Shown here: positions 21,929 to 28,306 of the stretch, in pieces
How the letters are laid out: each line of letters begins with the position of its first letter
Position numbering within the stretch: the stretch's first letter is position 1
Assembly (NCBI GenBank): GCA_910577555.1
Contig: CAJTLF010000019.1
Span: 1 to 28,521 of the forward strand
Direction: 5' to 3'
Length of the DNA: 28,521 nucleotides
Source of the DNA: an uncultured Christensenella sp.
Lineage (GTDB): Bacteria > Bacillota > Clostridia > Christensenellales > Borkfalkiaceae
Program-made: the position numbers and the translations under genes
The notes under the pieces: generated by a model
Databases searched by the model: none
Told to the model about the DNA's origin: nothing
Seen by the model: only the letters and a program-made list of their open reading frames with translations

Positions 21929-21938
21929 ATGATATAAT
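21910..21938 (+). promoter_or_regulatory. Promoter of ade, embedded in the preceding hairpin
   Basis: TTGAAA (21910-21915) covers the hairpin loop, the 17-base spacer is the descending arm, and consensus TATAAT is at 21933-21938. Expected start near 21945; AAAGGGG then precedes the ATG at 21969. Confidence 0.75.
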
Positions 21939-21968
21939 AAAGATAAGAAATCAAAAGGGGTTTTTACT

Positions 21969-23681
21969 ATGCTCGAAAAATATATTTCCGCGGCAAAGCG
22001 GGATAAACAAAGCGACCTTGTCTTAAAAAACGCAACCTATCTCGACGTATTCACCGCCACGCTCAAAAAGGGCGATATAGCTGTCGTCGGTGAAAAAATC
22101 GTCGGCGTTGGCGAATACCGCGGCGCGACCGAAATCGACTGCACGGGCTTGACCGTGCTCCCCGGCTATATCGACGGTCACGTTCATATCGAAAGCTCTC
22201 AGCTCTCTCCCGAAGAGTTCGCGTCCCTGATAGTCCCGCGCGGCACCACCACCATAATCGCCGACCCGCACGAGATAACCAACGTCTGCGGTATGGCGGG
22301 TTGCGAGTATATCGCAAAGGCTTCCCAAAGCGTGCCGTTGGACGTAAAAATCCAGCTCCCGTCCTGCGTTCCCGCAACCCCGTTCGAAACGAGCGGCGCA
22401 ATCCTTAACGGCAAGGATATCGCGGAAAATATCGTAAAGGACTATATATTCGGCTTGGGCGAGTTTATGAACTACCCCGGCGTAATCAATTGCGACCCCG
22501 ACGTAATCCAAAAGCTCGAGGCCGCCCATTCGGCGGGCAAGGTAATCGACGGTCACGCCCCCGCGGTCTACGGCTACGACCTGAACGCCTACCTTTGCGG
22601 CGGTATATCCACCGACCACGAATGCGTGTTAAAGGAAGAGATTGAAGAAAAAATTTCCAAGGGCGTTTACGTGCATATCCGCCACGGCTCGTCTACGCAG
22701 AACTTAGGCAACGCAAAGTATATTACGGACGGCAATATGCGCAGGTTTATACTCTGCACCGACGACCGCCACGCCGCCGACTTAAAGGAAAAGGGTCATC
22801 TCGACGACGCTCTCCGCAAGCTCGTAGCAAACGGCTTAGACCCCGTTCGTGCGGTAATATGCGCCACTTTAAACTGTGCCGAGTGCTACGGTCTCAAATG
22901 GCACGGGGCTATTGCGCCCTTCTATCTCGCCGATTTGGTAGTGGTGGATAACCTTAAAAACTTCAACGCCAAATACGTAGTTAAGAGCGGCAAGCTCGTC
23001 GCAAAGGACGGCAAACCCCTTTTCGACACTTCCGTAAGGTATCTGCCCGCAAGCGTGCTTAATACCGTGCATCTGAAAGAAATGCAGGCAAGCGACTTCA
23101 TACTTCGGTTAAAGGGTAAAAAAGCCAAGGCAATGACCATCGAGCCGGGCGGCGTAGTCACGGGCTGCGAGATAGTGGAAGTGGACAGCAGAAACGGCGA
23201 CGCGCAGGTTAAAGGCACGGATATATTGAAGTTATGCGTGGTCGAACGCCACAAAATGACGGGCAATATAGGCAAGGCGCTGTTTAAGGGCTACGGATTT
23301 AAAGGCGGTGCGCTCGGCATAACCATAGCTCACGATTCGCACAATATAATACTTATGGGCGACGATAACGAGAGTATGGCAAAGGCGGCAAACAAGCTGA
23401 AAGAGATAGGCGGCGGAATGGTTATCGTCGATAGCAATAGCGGAGAAATTCATTCGTTAACGCTGGATATTGCGGGGTTAATGTCGTCCCGCGACGCCGA
23501 AAGTCTGCAACGCGACAGCCGCGCTTTAATCGAGCGCGCGCATAGTATGGGCGTAAAGCGGGAGTACGAAGCGTTTATGTCGCTTGCGTTCCTTTCGCTT
23601 GCGGTTATCCCCAAATTAAAGGTAACCGACGCAGGTCTTTTCGACGTAGAAACCTTCTCGTTCACGGATATCAACGCGTAA
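21969..23681 (+). CDS. ade: Adenine deaminase
   Basis: Metal-dependent cytosolic amidohydrolase turning adenine into hypoxanthine and ammonia. 570 residues, as usual for the bacterial Ade family. The N-terminal strand LVLKNATYLDVFT leads to the metal-binding GYIDGHVHIESS. PRGTTTIIADPHEITNVCG, the His in IDGHAP and the His in STDHECV follow, and the C-terminal domain shows GGGMVIVDSNSGEI. ATG has AAAGGGG upstream. Expressed from its own promoter. With the AzgA permease upstream and GMP synthase at the left end, it gives a route from imported adenine to hypoxanthine and on to guanylate. Confidence 0.96.
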   Translation: MLEKYISAAKRDKQSDLVLKNATYLDVFTATLKKGDIAVVGEKIVGVGEYRGATEIDCTGLTVLPGYIDGHVHIESSQLSPEEFASLIVPRGTTTIIADPHEITNVCGMAGCEYIAKASQSVPLDVKIQLPSCVPATPFETSGAILNGKDIAENIVKDYIFGLGEFMNYPGVINCDPDVIQKLEAAHSAGKVIDGHAPAVYGYDLNAYLCGGISTDHECVLKEEIEEKISKGVYVHIRHGSSTQNLGNAKYITDGNMRRFILCTDDRHAADLKEKGHLDDALRKLVANGLDPVRAVICATLNCAECYGLKWHGAIAPFYLADLVVVDNLKNFNAKYVVKSGKLVAKDGKPLFDTSVRYLPASVLNTVHLKEMQASDFILRLKGKKAKAMTIEPGGVVTGCEIVEVDSRNGDAQVKGTDILKLCVVERHKMTGNIGKALFKGYGFKGGALGITIAHDSHNIILMGDDNESMAKAANKLKEIGGGMVIVDSNSGEIHSLTLDIAGLMSSRDAESLQRDSRALIERAHSMGVKREYEAFMSLAFLSLAVIPKLKVTDAGLFDVETFSFTDINA

Positions 23682-23706
23682 ATTTCGGACAAAATATTAT
23701 TAAAAA

Positions 23707-23733
23707 CCCCCGCCGCGCAACGCGCGGCGGGGG
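23707..23733. terminator. 12-bp GC hairpin after ade
   Basis: CCCCCGCCGCGC-AAC-GCGCGGCGGGGG. The same 27 bases recur exactly at 23976-24002 and 24284-24310. The T-run (five T) lies on the minus strand, so it is a poor terminator for ade and a better one for a minus-strand gene that is no longer there. Confidence 0.75.
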
Positions 23734-23735
23734 TA

Positions 23736-23940
23736 ATGTCATTGCACACTCTCTCGTCATTGCGAGCCTTTCCTTTCCCGTCATTGCGAGGAGCGTAGCG
23801 ACGAAGCAATCCAGAACAGCGTAACACACTCTCTCGTCATTGCACTCTCCCCCGTCATTGCACACACACTCTCTCTCGTCATTGCACACACACTCTCCCC
23901 CGTCATTACGAGAAGCGTAGCGACGAAGCAATCCAGAGAA
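23736..23940. repeat. Decayed REP-like array with CT-rich linkers
   Basis: Full REP-like cores at 23780-23812 and 23902-23934, with several bare heads reading CGTCATTGCA between them, joined by CACTCTCTC or CACACACACTCTC linkers. It contains no gene. The pattern suggests repeated partial duplication of the head plus linker. Confidence 0.8.
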
Positions 23941-23970
23941 CACAAAACCGACCAACAATAATATACGGTA

Positions 23971-24002
23971 AAACACCCCCGCCGCGCAACGCGCGGCGGG
24001 GG
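23971..24002 (-). terminator. Terminator of the first XRE gene
   Basis: 12-bp stem of 23976-24002 read on the minus strand, followed by TGTTTT. The XRE stop codon is five bases before the stem. Confidence 0.85.
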
Positions 24003-24007
24003 TGAAT

Positions 24008-24208
24008 TTATCTATCCAAATCAAACAACTCGTTTGGCGTTATACCGAACTTATTATAAAGTAGCAAAATACTATCGTAACTCGGCTTTTTCTTTCCGAG
24101 CAACCACTGATTTACAGTAGTTTGATTTATGCCCAAAATTTTTGCAAACTCTTCTTTACTAATATGTTTGTTTTTTAATATGCGTTTGATAATATTACTA
24201 AATAACAT
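24008..24208 (-). CDS. Minimal XRE/Cro-type regulator, copy 1
   Basis: 66 residues, a single HTH domain: IIKRILKNKHISKEEFAKIL, then GINQTTVNQWLLGKKKPS (recognition helix), YDSILLLYNKFGI and TPNELFDLD. An ATG six codons earlier (24226) is possible. ATG 24208 is preferred because it aligns with the start of copy 2 and lies the same six bases after a -10 box. No Shine-Dalgarno is present, which suits a leaderless message. The gene is AT-rich compared with ade and secA. A palindrome, GTTAGA-TATG-TCTAAC, lies 47.5 bases upstream and is a likely self-operator. Probably a DNA-binding repressor. Confidence 0.8.
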   Translation of the reverse strand: MLFSNIIKRILKNKHISKEEFAKILGINQTTVNQWLLGKKKPSYDSILLLYNKFGITPNELFDLDR

Positions 24209-24214
24209 AACGAT

Positions 24215-24220
24215 ATTGTA
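24215..24220 (-). promoter_or_regulatory. -10 box of XRE copy 1
   Basis: TACAAT on the minus strand, six bases before the ATG at 24208, so the expected first transcribed base is the A of ATG. No good -35 box is seen. Confidence 0.5.
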
Positions 24221-24247
24221 TCGCATATTTAATTTAAAGAGTTTGTC

Positions 24248-24263
24248 GTTAGATATGTCTAAC
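24248..24263. promoter_or_regulatory. Probable operator of XRE copy 1
   Basis: GTTAGA-TATG-TCTAAC: 6-bp arms, four-base centre. Its centre is 47.5 bases upstream of the copy 1 ATG, exactly the distance of the other palindrome from the copy 2 ATG. Confidence 0.6.
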
Positions 24264-24277
24264 TAATAATATACGGT

Positions 24278-24310
24278 AAAAAACCCCCGCCGCGCAACGC
24301 GCGGCGGGGG
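24278..24310 (-). terminator. Terminator of the second XRE gene
   Basis: Same 12-bp stem as at 23976, read on the minus strand and followed by six T. It separates copy 2 from copy 1. Confidence 0.88.
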
Positions 24311-24315
24311 TGAAT

Positions 24316-24516
24316 TTATTTATCCAAACCAAACAGTTCGTTCGGCGTAATATCAAATTTTTTGTAAATCATATAAATACTATCGTAACTCGGCTTTTTC
24401 TTTCCAAGCACCCACATACTTACGGTAGTTTGATTTACACCCAAAATATCACCAAGTTCTTCCTGGCTCAAATTATGTTCTAATAAAATTTGACTTATTA
24501 TTTCACTATAAGGCAT
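24316..24516 (-). CDS. Minimal XRE/Cro-type regulator, copy 2
   Basis: 66 residues, paralogue of the neighbouring gene: IISQILLEHNLSQEELGDIL, then GVNQTTVSMWVLGKKKPS, YDSIYMIYKKFDI and TPNELFGLD. The recognition helix differs at the two positions after TTV (SM instead of NQ), in line with the different operator. ATG 24516 follows TATAAT by six bases with no Shine-Dalgarno, suggesting a leaderless mRNA. It is divergent from the SLOG-like gene, and the palindrome between them overlaps that gene's promoter, so copy 2 probably represses the SLOG-like gene and itself. Confidence 0.82.
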   Translation of the reverse strand: MPYSEIISQILLEHNLSQEELGDILGVNQTTVSMWVLGKKKPSYDSIYMIYKKFDITPNELFGLDK

Positions 24517-24522
24517 ATGAAA

Positions 24523-24528
24523 ATTATA
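24523..24528 (-). promoter_or_regulatory. -10 box of XRE copy 2
   Basis: Consensus TATAAT on the minus strand, six bases before the ATG at 24516. The -35 region is poor and lies next to the palindrome at 24553-24574. Confidence 0.6.
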
Positions 24529-24549
24529 AATATTTTCAGGTCAAAAGTA

Positions 24550-24579
24550 TTGACTTAGGTCAATAGACCTAAGTATAAT
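24550..24579 (+). promoter_or_regulatory. Promoter of the SLOG-like gene
   Basis: TTGACT (24550-24555), an 18-base spacer, consensus TATAAT (24574-24579). A 22-bp palindrome fills the spacer, so a bound repressor would exclude RNA polymerase. Confidence 0.85.
24553..24574. promoter_or_regulatory. Probable operator between XRE copy 2 and the SLOG-like gene
   Basis: ACTTAGGTC-AATA-GACCTAAGT: perfect 9-bp arms around four bases. It lies between the -35 and -10 boxes of the plus-strand promoter, with its centre 47.5 bases from the XRE copy 2 ATG. Confidence 0.75.
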
Positions 24580-24617
24580 TATGATACGGCAGACAAAAAA
24601 TATTCGGGGGTGCTAAT

Positions 24618-25079
24618 ATGGATATGAAAAACGCAATTATAACTTTTCGCGGAGATAATAACTGCAAGTTAAACGAACTGCAAAAAAATCGTATAGAACT
24701 TGAAATTTTAAATTTATTCACCAAATATAACTCTGTAAGTTTTTATTTGGGCAACAGAAATTCATTCGATTTTTTTATAAGAGGCTTACTTTCCCATTTG
24801 AAAAAAAAATATAAACTCCCTTGCGAAATAGTATTCGTGCCGCACCGCGTGGGGGTGGAGTACGGCGACTTCGACGCGTTTTTCGAAAAAGTAGTTTATC
24901 CGCCCTTAAATGAAGTGCCGCCCGAATACTCCGCACAGCGGCGCGATAACTGGATAACCGAACGGGCGGACGAGCTTTTTTTCGTCGGTAACTCTCGTTA
25001 CGGCTCTGCGCGGGAAACGCTTGACTACGCGCGTCTGCGCTTTCAAAAATACGGCAAACCGCAAATAACCGAGCTTTAA
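24618..25079 (+). CDS. SLOG/Rossmann-like putative nucleotide-binding protein
   Basis: 153 residues. It resembles a Clostridia family of small Rossmann-like (SLOG-type) proteins: a first strand AIITFRGDN, then SVSFYLGNRNSFDFFIRGLL (glycine/serine turn before a helix), EIVFVPHRVG, and the late block RRDNWITERADELFFVGNS with YGSARETLDYARLRFQKYGK. SLOG proteins bind nucleotides or nucleotide-derived signals; several act in defence or stress. Assignment is from remembered family patterns, so moderate. ATG 24618 follows GGGGGTG; a second ATG two codons on is possible. The first ~200 bases are AT-rich like the XRE genes, whereas the rest matches the GC-richer chromosome. A palindromic operator sits in its promoter. 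Confidence 0.6.
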   Translation: MDMKNAIITFRGDNNCKLNELQKNRIELEILNLFTKYNSVSFYLGNRNSFDFFIRGLLSHLKKKYKLPCEIVFVPHRVGVEYGDFDAFFEKVVYPPLNEVPPEYSAQRRDNWITERADELFFVGNSRYGSARETLDYARLRFQKYGKPQITEL

Positions 25080-25099
25080 ACCAAACTATTTTCAGCTTT

Positions 25100-25127
25100 A
25101 CCCCGACGGAAATACCGTCGGGGTTTT
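25100..25127 (+). terminator. Terminator of the SLOG-like gene
   Basis: 10-bp stem ACCCCGACGG/CCGTCGGGGT, loop AAATA, then TTTT. The adjoining GTTTTAAC-TTGA-GTTAAAAC (25123-25142) is a second perfect 8-bp inverted repeat of unknown role. Confidence 0.88.
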
Positions 25128-25192
25128 AACTTGAGTTAAAACGGTTTATAAATAGATATAGGGCGTTAAACGCAAAAATTGCGCAAAAACGA

Positions 25193-25221
25193 TTTACATC
25201 TTTTGCAATTTATAGTAAAAT
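25193..25221 (+). promoter_or_regulatory. Promoter of secA
   Basis: TTTACA (25193-25198), 17 bases, TAAAAT (25216-25221), within the same TATAGTAAAATAAAAAAAG block as the surface-protein promoter. AAGGA precedes the ATG at 25254. Confidence 0.75.
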
Positions 25222-25253
25222 AAAAAAAGGATTATAATTTTAAGGATAGTTTT

Positions 25254-28184
25254 ATGGGTTTAATCAAATTCATTCTCGGAGCGGATTCGAGAAGCGCGCT
25301 TAAAAAGCTTAACAGACTTGCCGACAAGGTAGAGGCACTCGACGCAAAATACGCGGCAATGGACGATAAGGAGCTTAAAAACCAAACCGTCCTGTTAAAG
25401 GAAAGGCTTGCAAAAGGCGAAAGTCTTGACGATATAATGTTCGACGCATTCGCCGCATTCAGGGAAGCGAGCTGGCGCGTTTTGGGAATGAAGCATTTCC
25501 ACGTACAGATAGTCGGCGGTATATGCCTGCATCAGGGGCGTATCGCGGAAATGAAAACGGGTGAAGGTAAAACTCTCGTTTCCACCCTTCCCGCATATCT
25601 AAACGCGTTGACGGGCAAGGGTGTGCATATCGTAACGGTCAACGACTACCTTGCAAAGCGCGACGCCGAGTGGATGGGTAAAGTCCATAAATTTATGGGT
25701 CTTACCGTAGGCGTGGTAGTCCCCGGAATGGACGACGCGGAAAAGCAAAAGGCTTACAAGTGCGACGTAATTTACGCAACCAACAACGAACTCGGTTTCG
25801 ACTATCTCCGCGACAACCTTAAAACTTCCATTCCCGCAATGGTTCAGCGCGAGCTTAACTATTGCATAATCGACGAAGTGGACAGTATCTTAATCGACGA
25901 AGCGCGTACCCCCCTTATAATTTCGGGTCGCGGCGGCGAAAGCTCCAAGCTCTACGAGGACGTGGATAAGTTCGTCCGCACCTTAAAGGGCGGCTTCGAC
26001 GACGACAAAAAGGAAGCCGAAAAGAACGTGCCGTCCAAAAAGAAAAAGGACTTGACGGAAGAAAATCTCAAAGCCATAGAAAAGCTCGAAAACACCTTAA
26101 AGGAAATGGAAGGCTGGGATTATATAATCGACCGCAAGGATAAATCGGTAACCATAACCGAGCACGGCGCGGAAAAGGCAGAGCGTTTCTTCAATATTTC
26201 CAACTTGGGCGACGTGGAGCACGCCGATTTGAACCACCACATACAGCAGGCGTTAAAGGCGCACGAACTGTTCCATAACGGCGAAGAATACATCGTCTCG
26301 CCCGACGGTGAAATTTTAATAGTAGACGAATTTACGGGCCGCGTACTCAACGGCAGAAGATATTCGGACGGACTTCATCAGGCAATCGAAGCCAAGGAAA
26401 AGGTAAAGGTCAAGGACGAGAACAAGACTCACGCAACCGTAACCTTCCAGAACTATTTCCGCCTTTACAAAAAGCTCGCGGGTATGACGGGTACGGCAAT
26501 GACGGAAGAAGACGAGTTCAGAACCATTTACTCTCTCGACGTAGTTCCCATTCCCACCAACCGCCCCGTAAAGCGCGTGGATTTGGCGGATATGATATAC
26601 TCTACCGTGGAAGGCAAAAAGCGCGCTATCGTAAACGAAGTTGTGGAACGCCACGCAACCGGTCAGCCCATACTTATCGGTACGGTAACGGTAGAGCGTT
26701 CGGAAGAAATTTCCCGTCTGTTGAGAAGAAACGGCGTTAAACACAACATACTCAACGCCAAAAACCACGAGCGCGAAGCCGAAATAGTAGCGCAGGCGGG
26801 CAGGCTCAACGCGGTTACCATAGCAACCAATATGGCGGGCCGCGGAACGGATATCCTGCTCGGCGGCAACCCCGAATATCTCGCCAAAAAGCGTATGCGC
26901 GAAGAAGGCTACGACCACGAAATGGTGGAAGTGGCAATCTCTTACGCAGACAGAGAATTTACCGAAGAAGAGAAGGTCGCGCGCGCAAGATATGCCGAGC
27001 TTTACGCGGGCTATAAAAAGGAAACGGACGCGGAAAAACAGGAAGTTATCGCCGCGGGCGGTCTGTGCATACTCGGCACCGAACGCCACGAATCCCGCCG
27101 TATAGACAACCAGCTCCGCGGACGTAGCGGCCGTCAGGGCGACCCCGGCGCGTCGGTATTCTTCATCTCTCTCGAAGACGACCTTGCAAAGCGTTTCGGC
27201 GGCGAAAGAATGAAACAGCTCTACACCGTGTTCAAAATCGACGAAGACCAGTGCCTGCAATCGAAAATGCTCACCCGCAGTATAGAAAACGCGCAAATGG
27301 CAATCGAAGGCAGAAACTTCGGCATAAGAAAGCACACTCTTCAATACGACGAAGTAATGAACGAACAGCGTAAAACCATTTACGGCGAACGTCTCAACGT
27401 ACTCCGCGGCGCAGACGTGCACGAGCAGATGCTCAAATATATCCCCGACTATATCGAAAAAGTTTTGAAAGAAACGGTAAATACGGACGCTATGCCCGAA
27501 AAGTGGGACGAGAACGCGCTCAACGACGCACTGCGCCAGAAGGTTTACCCCGACGAGTGCGAGTTCGTAATAACCCGCGAAATGCTCGAGCGTTGGGACT
27601 ACGACCACGCCTTGAAGAAAATTTCAAACGAAGTAATAAAGGCGTACGAGCAGAAGATAATAAACGTAGCGGAAATGACGGACGGACAGGTAGACTACCG
27701 TCAGGTTGAAAGGAACGAGCTTCTCCGCAGCGTAGACAGAAATTGGATTGACCATATAGACGCAATGGACCAGCTGAGAAAGGGTATAGGTCTGCGCGGC
27801 TACGCCCAGCAGGACCCCATCATAGCCTACAAGCAGGAAGGTTACGAAATGTTCGACGAGATGATTGACAGAATCCAGACCACGACCATTTCCCGCCTTT
27901 TAAAGGGCAGAATAGTTCGTATTCCCGCCCAGCCCCGTCCCGCACCCCGTCCCGTGCAGAACGCGCCCGTAGCGGAAGAAAAACCCGCGCCCGCGCCCGC
28001 CGCACAGCAGAGCGGTCCCGCAATAGGCGACGCACCCCAACCCCCCAAGGACCTGATGACGAGCAGCGAAAACAAACAGCTGCCCACCGTAAACAAGTCG
28101 GCAAAAATCGGCAGAAACGACCCCTGCCCCTGCGGCTCGGGAAAGAAGTATAAGGATTGCTGCTACTGGAACGACAATAAGTAA
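25254..28184 (+). CDS. secA: Preprotein translocase ATPase SecA
   Basis: Motor that pushes unfolded secretory proteins through SecYEG at the membrane. 976 residues, longer than the ~840 usual for Firmicutes. Walker A MKTGEGKT (100-107), Walker B with DEVDSILIDEARTP (from D207), helicase motifs NMAGRGTDILLGGNPEYLAK and GTERHESRRIDNQLRGRSGR, and the C-terminal SEC-C zinc motif C958-P-C960...C969-C970. Part of the extra length is a Lys/Glu-rich insert at about residues 246-288 in the preprotein-binding domain. Another part is an Ala/Pro-rich linker before SEC-C. ATG has AAGGA upstream. The TAA stop is the first three bases of a ~125-bp repeat. It should serve export of the surface protein in this window. 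Confidence 0.97.
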   Translation: MGLIKFILGADSRSALKKLNRLADKVEALDAKYAAMDDKELKNQTVLLKERLAKGESLDDIMFDAFAAFREASWRVLGMKHFHVQIVGGICLHQGRIAEMKTGEGKTLVSTLPAYLNALTGKGVHIVTVNDYLAKRDAEWMGKVHKFMGLTVGVVVPGMDDAEKQKAYKCDVIYATNNELGFDYLRDNLKTSIPAMVQRELNYCIIDEVDSILIDEARTPLIISGRGGESSKLYEDVDKFVRTLKGGFDDDKKEAEKNVPSKKKKDLTEENLKAIEKLENTLKEMEGWDYIIDRKDKSVTITEHGAEKAERFFNISNLGDVEHADLNHHIQQALKAHELFHNGEEYIVSPDGEILIVDEFTGRVLNGRRYSDGLHQAIEAKEKVKVKDENKTHATVTFQNYFRLYKKLAGMTGTAMTEEDEFRTIYSLDVVPIPTNRPVKRVDLADMIYSTVEGKKRAIVNEVVERHATGQPILIGTVTVERSEEISRLLRRNGVKHNILNAKNHEREAEIVAQAGRLNAVTIATNMAGRGTDILLGGNPEYLAKKRMREEGYDHEMVEVAISYADREFTEEEKVARARYAELYAGYKKETDAEKQEVIAAGGLCILGTERHESRRIDNQLRGRSGRQGDPGASVFFISLEDDLAKRFGGERMKQLYTVFKIDEDQCLQSKMLTRSIENAQMAIEGRNFGIRKHTLQYDEVMNEQRKTIYGERLNVLRGADVHEQMLKYIPDYIEKVLKETVNTDAMPEKWDENALNDALRQKVYPDECEFVITREMLERWDYDHALKKISNEVIKAYEQKIINVAEMTDGQVDYRQVERNELLRSVDRNWIDHIDAMDQLRKGIGLRGYAQQDPIIAYKQEGYEMFDEMIDRIQTTTISRLLKGRIVRIPAQPRPAPRPVQNAPVAEEKPAPAPAAQQSGPAIGDAPQPPKDLMTSSENKQLPTVNKSAKIGRNDPCPCGSGKKYKDCCYWNDNK

Positions 28185-28306
28185 AAACGCGTATCTGCGT
28201 CGCAATACTGTGTCAACCTTGCGTTTTTTCTCGGTCACTTACGGGCAGTAAGCTCCCTGCGAAAAATCCGCGGTTTCCTTGTCTTGCTCGCATCTCCGCG
28301 TTTTTA
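28182..28306. repeat. ~125-bp inverted-ended repeat, copy 2
   Basis: TAAAAACGCG at the left, CGCGTTTTTA at the right: perfect 10-bp terminal inverted repeats. It matches the copy after guaA except for about three internal bases and one A at the left end, and includes CGCAA...TTGCG followed by six T. The secA stop codon is its first three bases. Confidence 0.88.

Larger units (their letters stand above)
23957..24572 (-). repeat. 308-bp tandem duplication (terminator + XRE gene + operator), two units
   Basis: Units 23957-24264 and 24265-24572. Both begin AATAATATACGGTAAAA, continue into the same 27-base hairpin, then a 66-codon minus-strand XRE gene, its -10 box and a palindromic operator. All landmarks are offset by exactly 308 bases, but the genes have diverged, so the duplication is old. 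Confidence 0.85.

Noticed and set aside
22023..22619. Minus-strand open frame (198 codons) in ade
   Set aside because: Shadow frame opposite conserved amidohydrolase motifs.
23736..23940. CRISPR array
   Set aside because: Repeat units are uneven in length, linkers are low-complexity rather than unique spacers, and no cas genes are present.
26316..27608. Long minus-strand open frame (430 codons) inside secA
   Set aside because: It is the shadow of a strongly coding plus-strand gene with high-GC third positions. The translation has low-complexity Val/Phe/Tyr character and no family resemblance.
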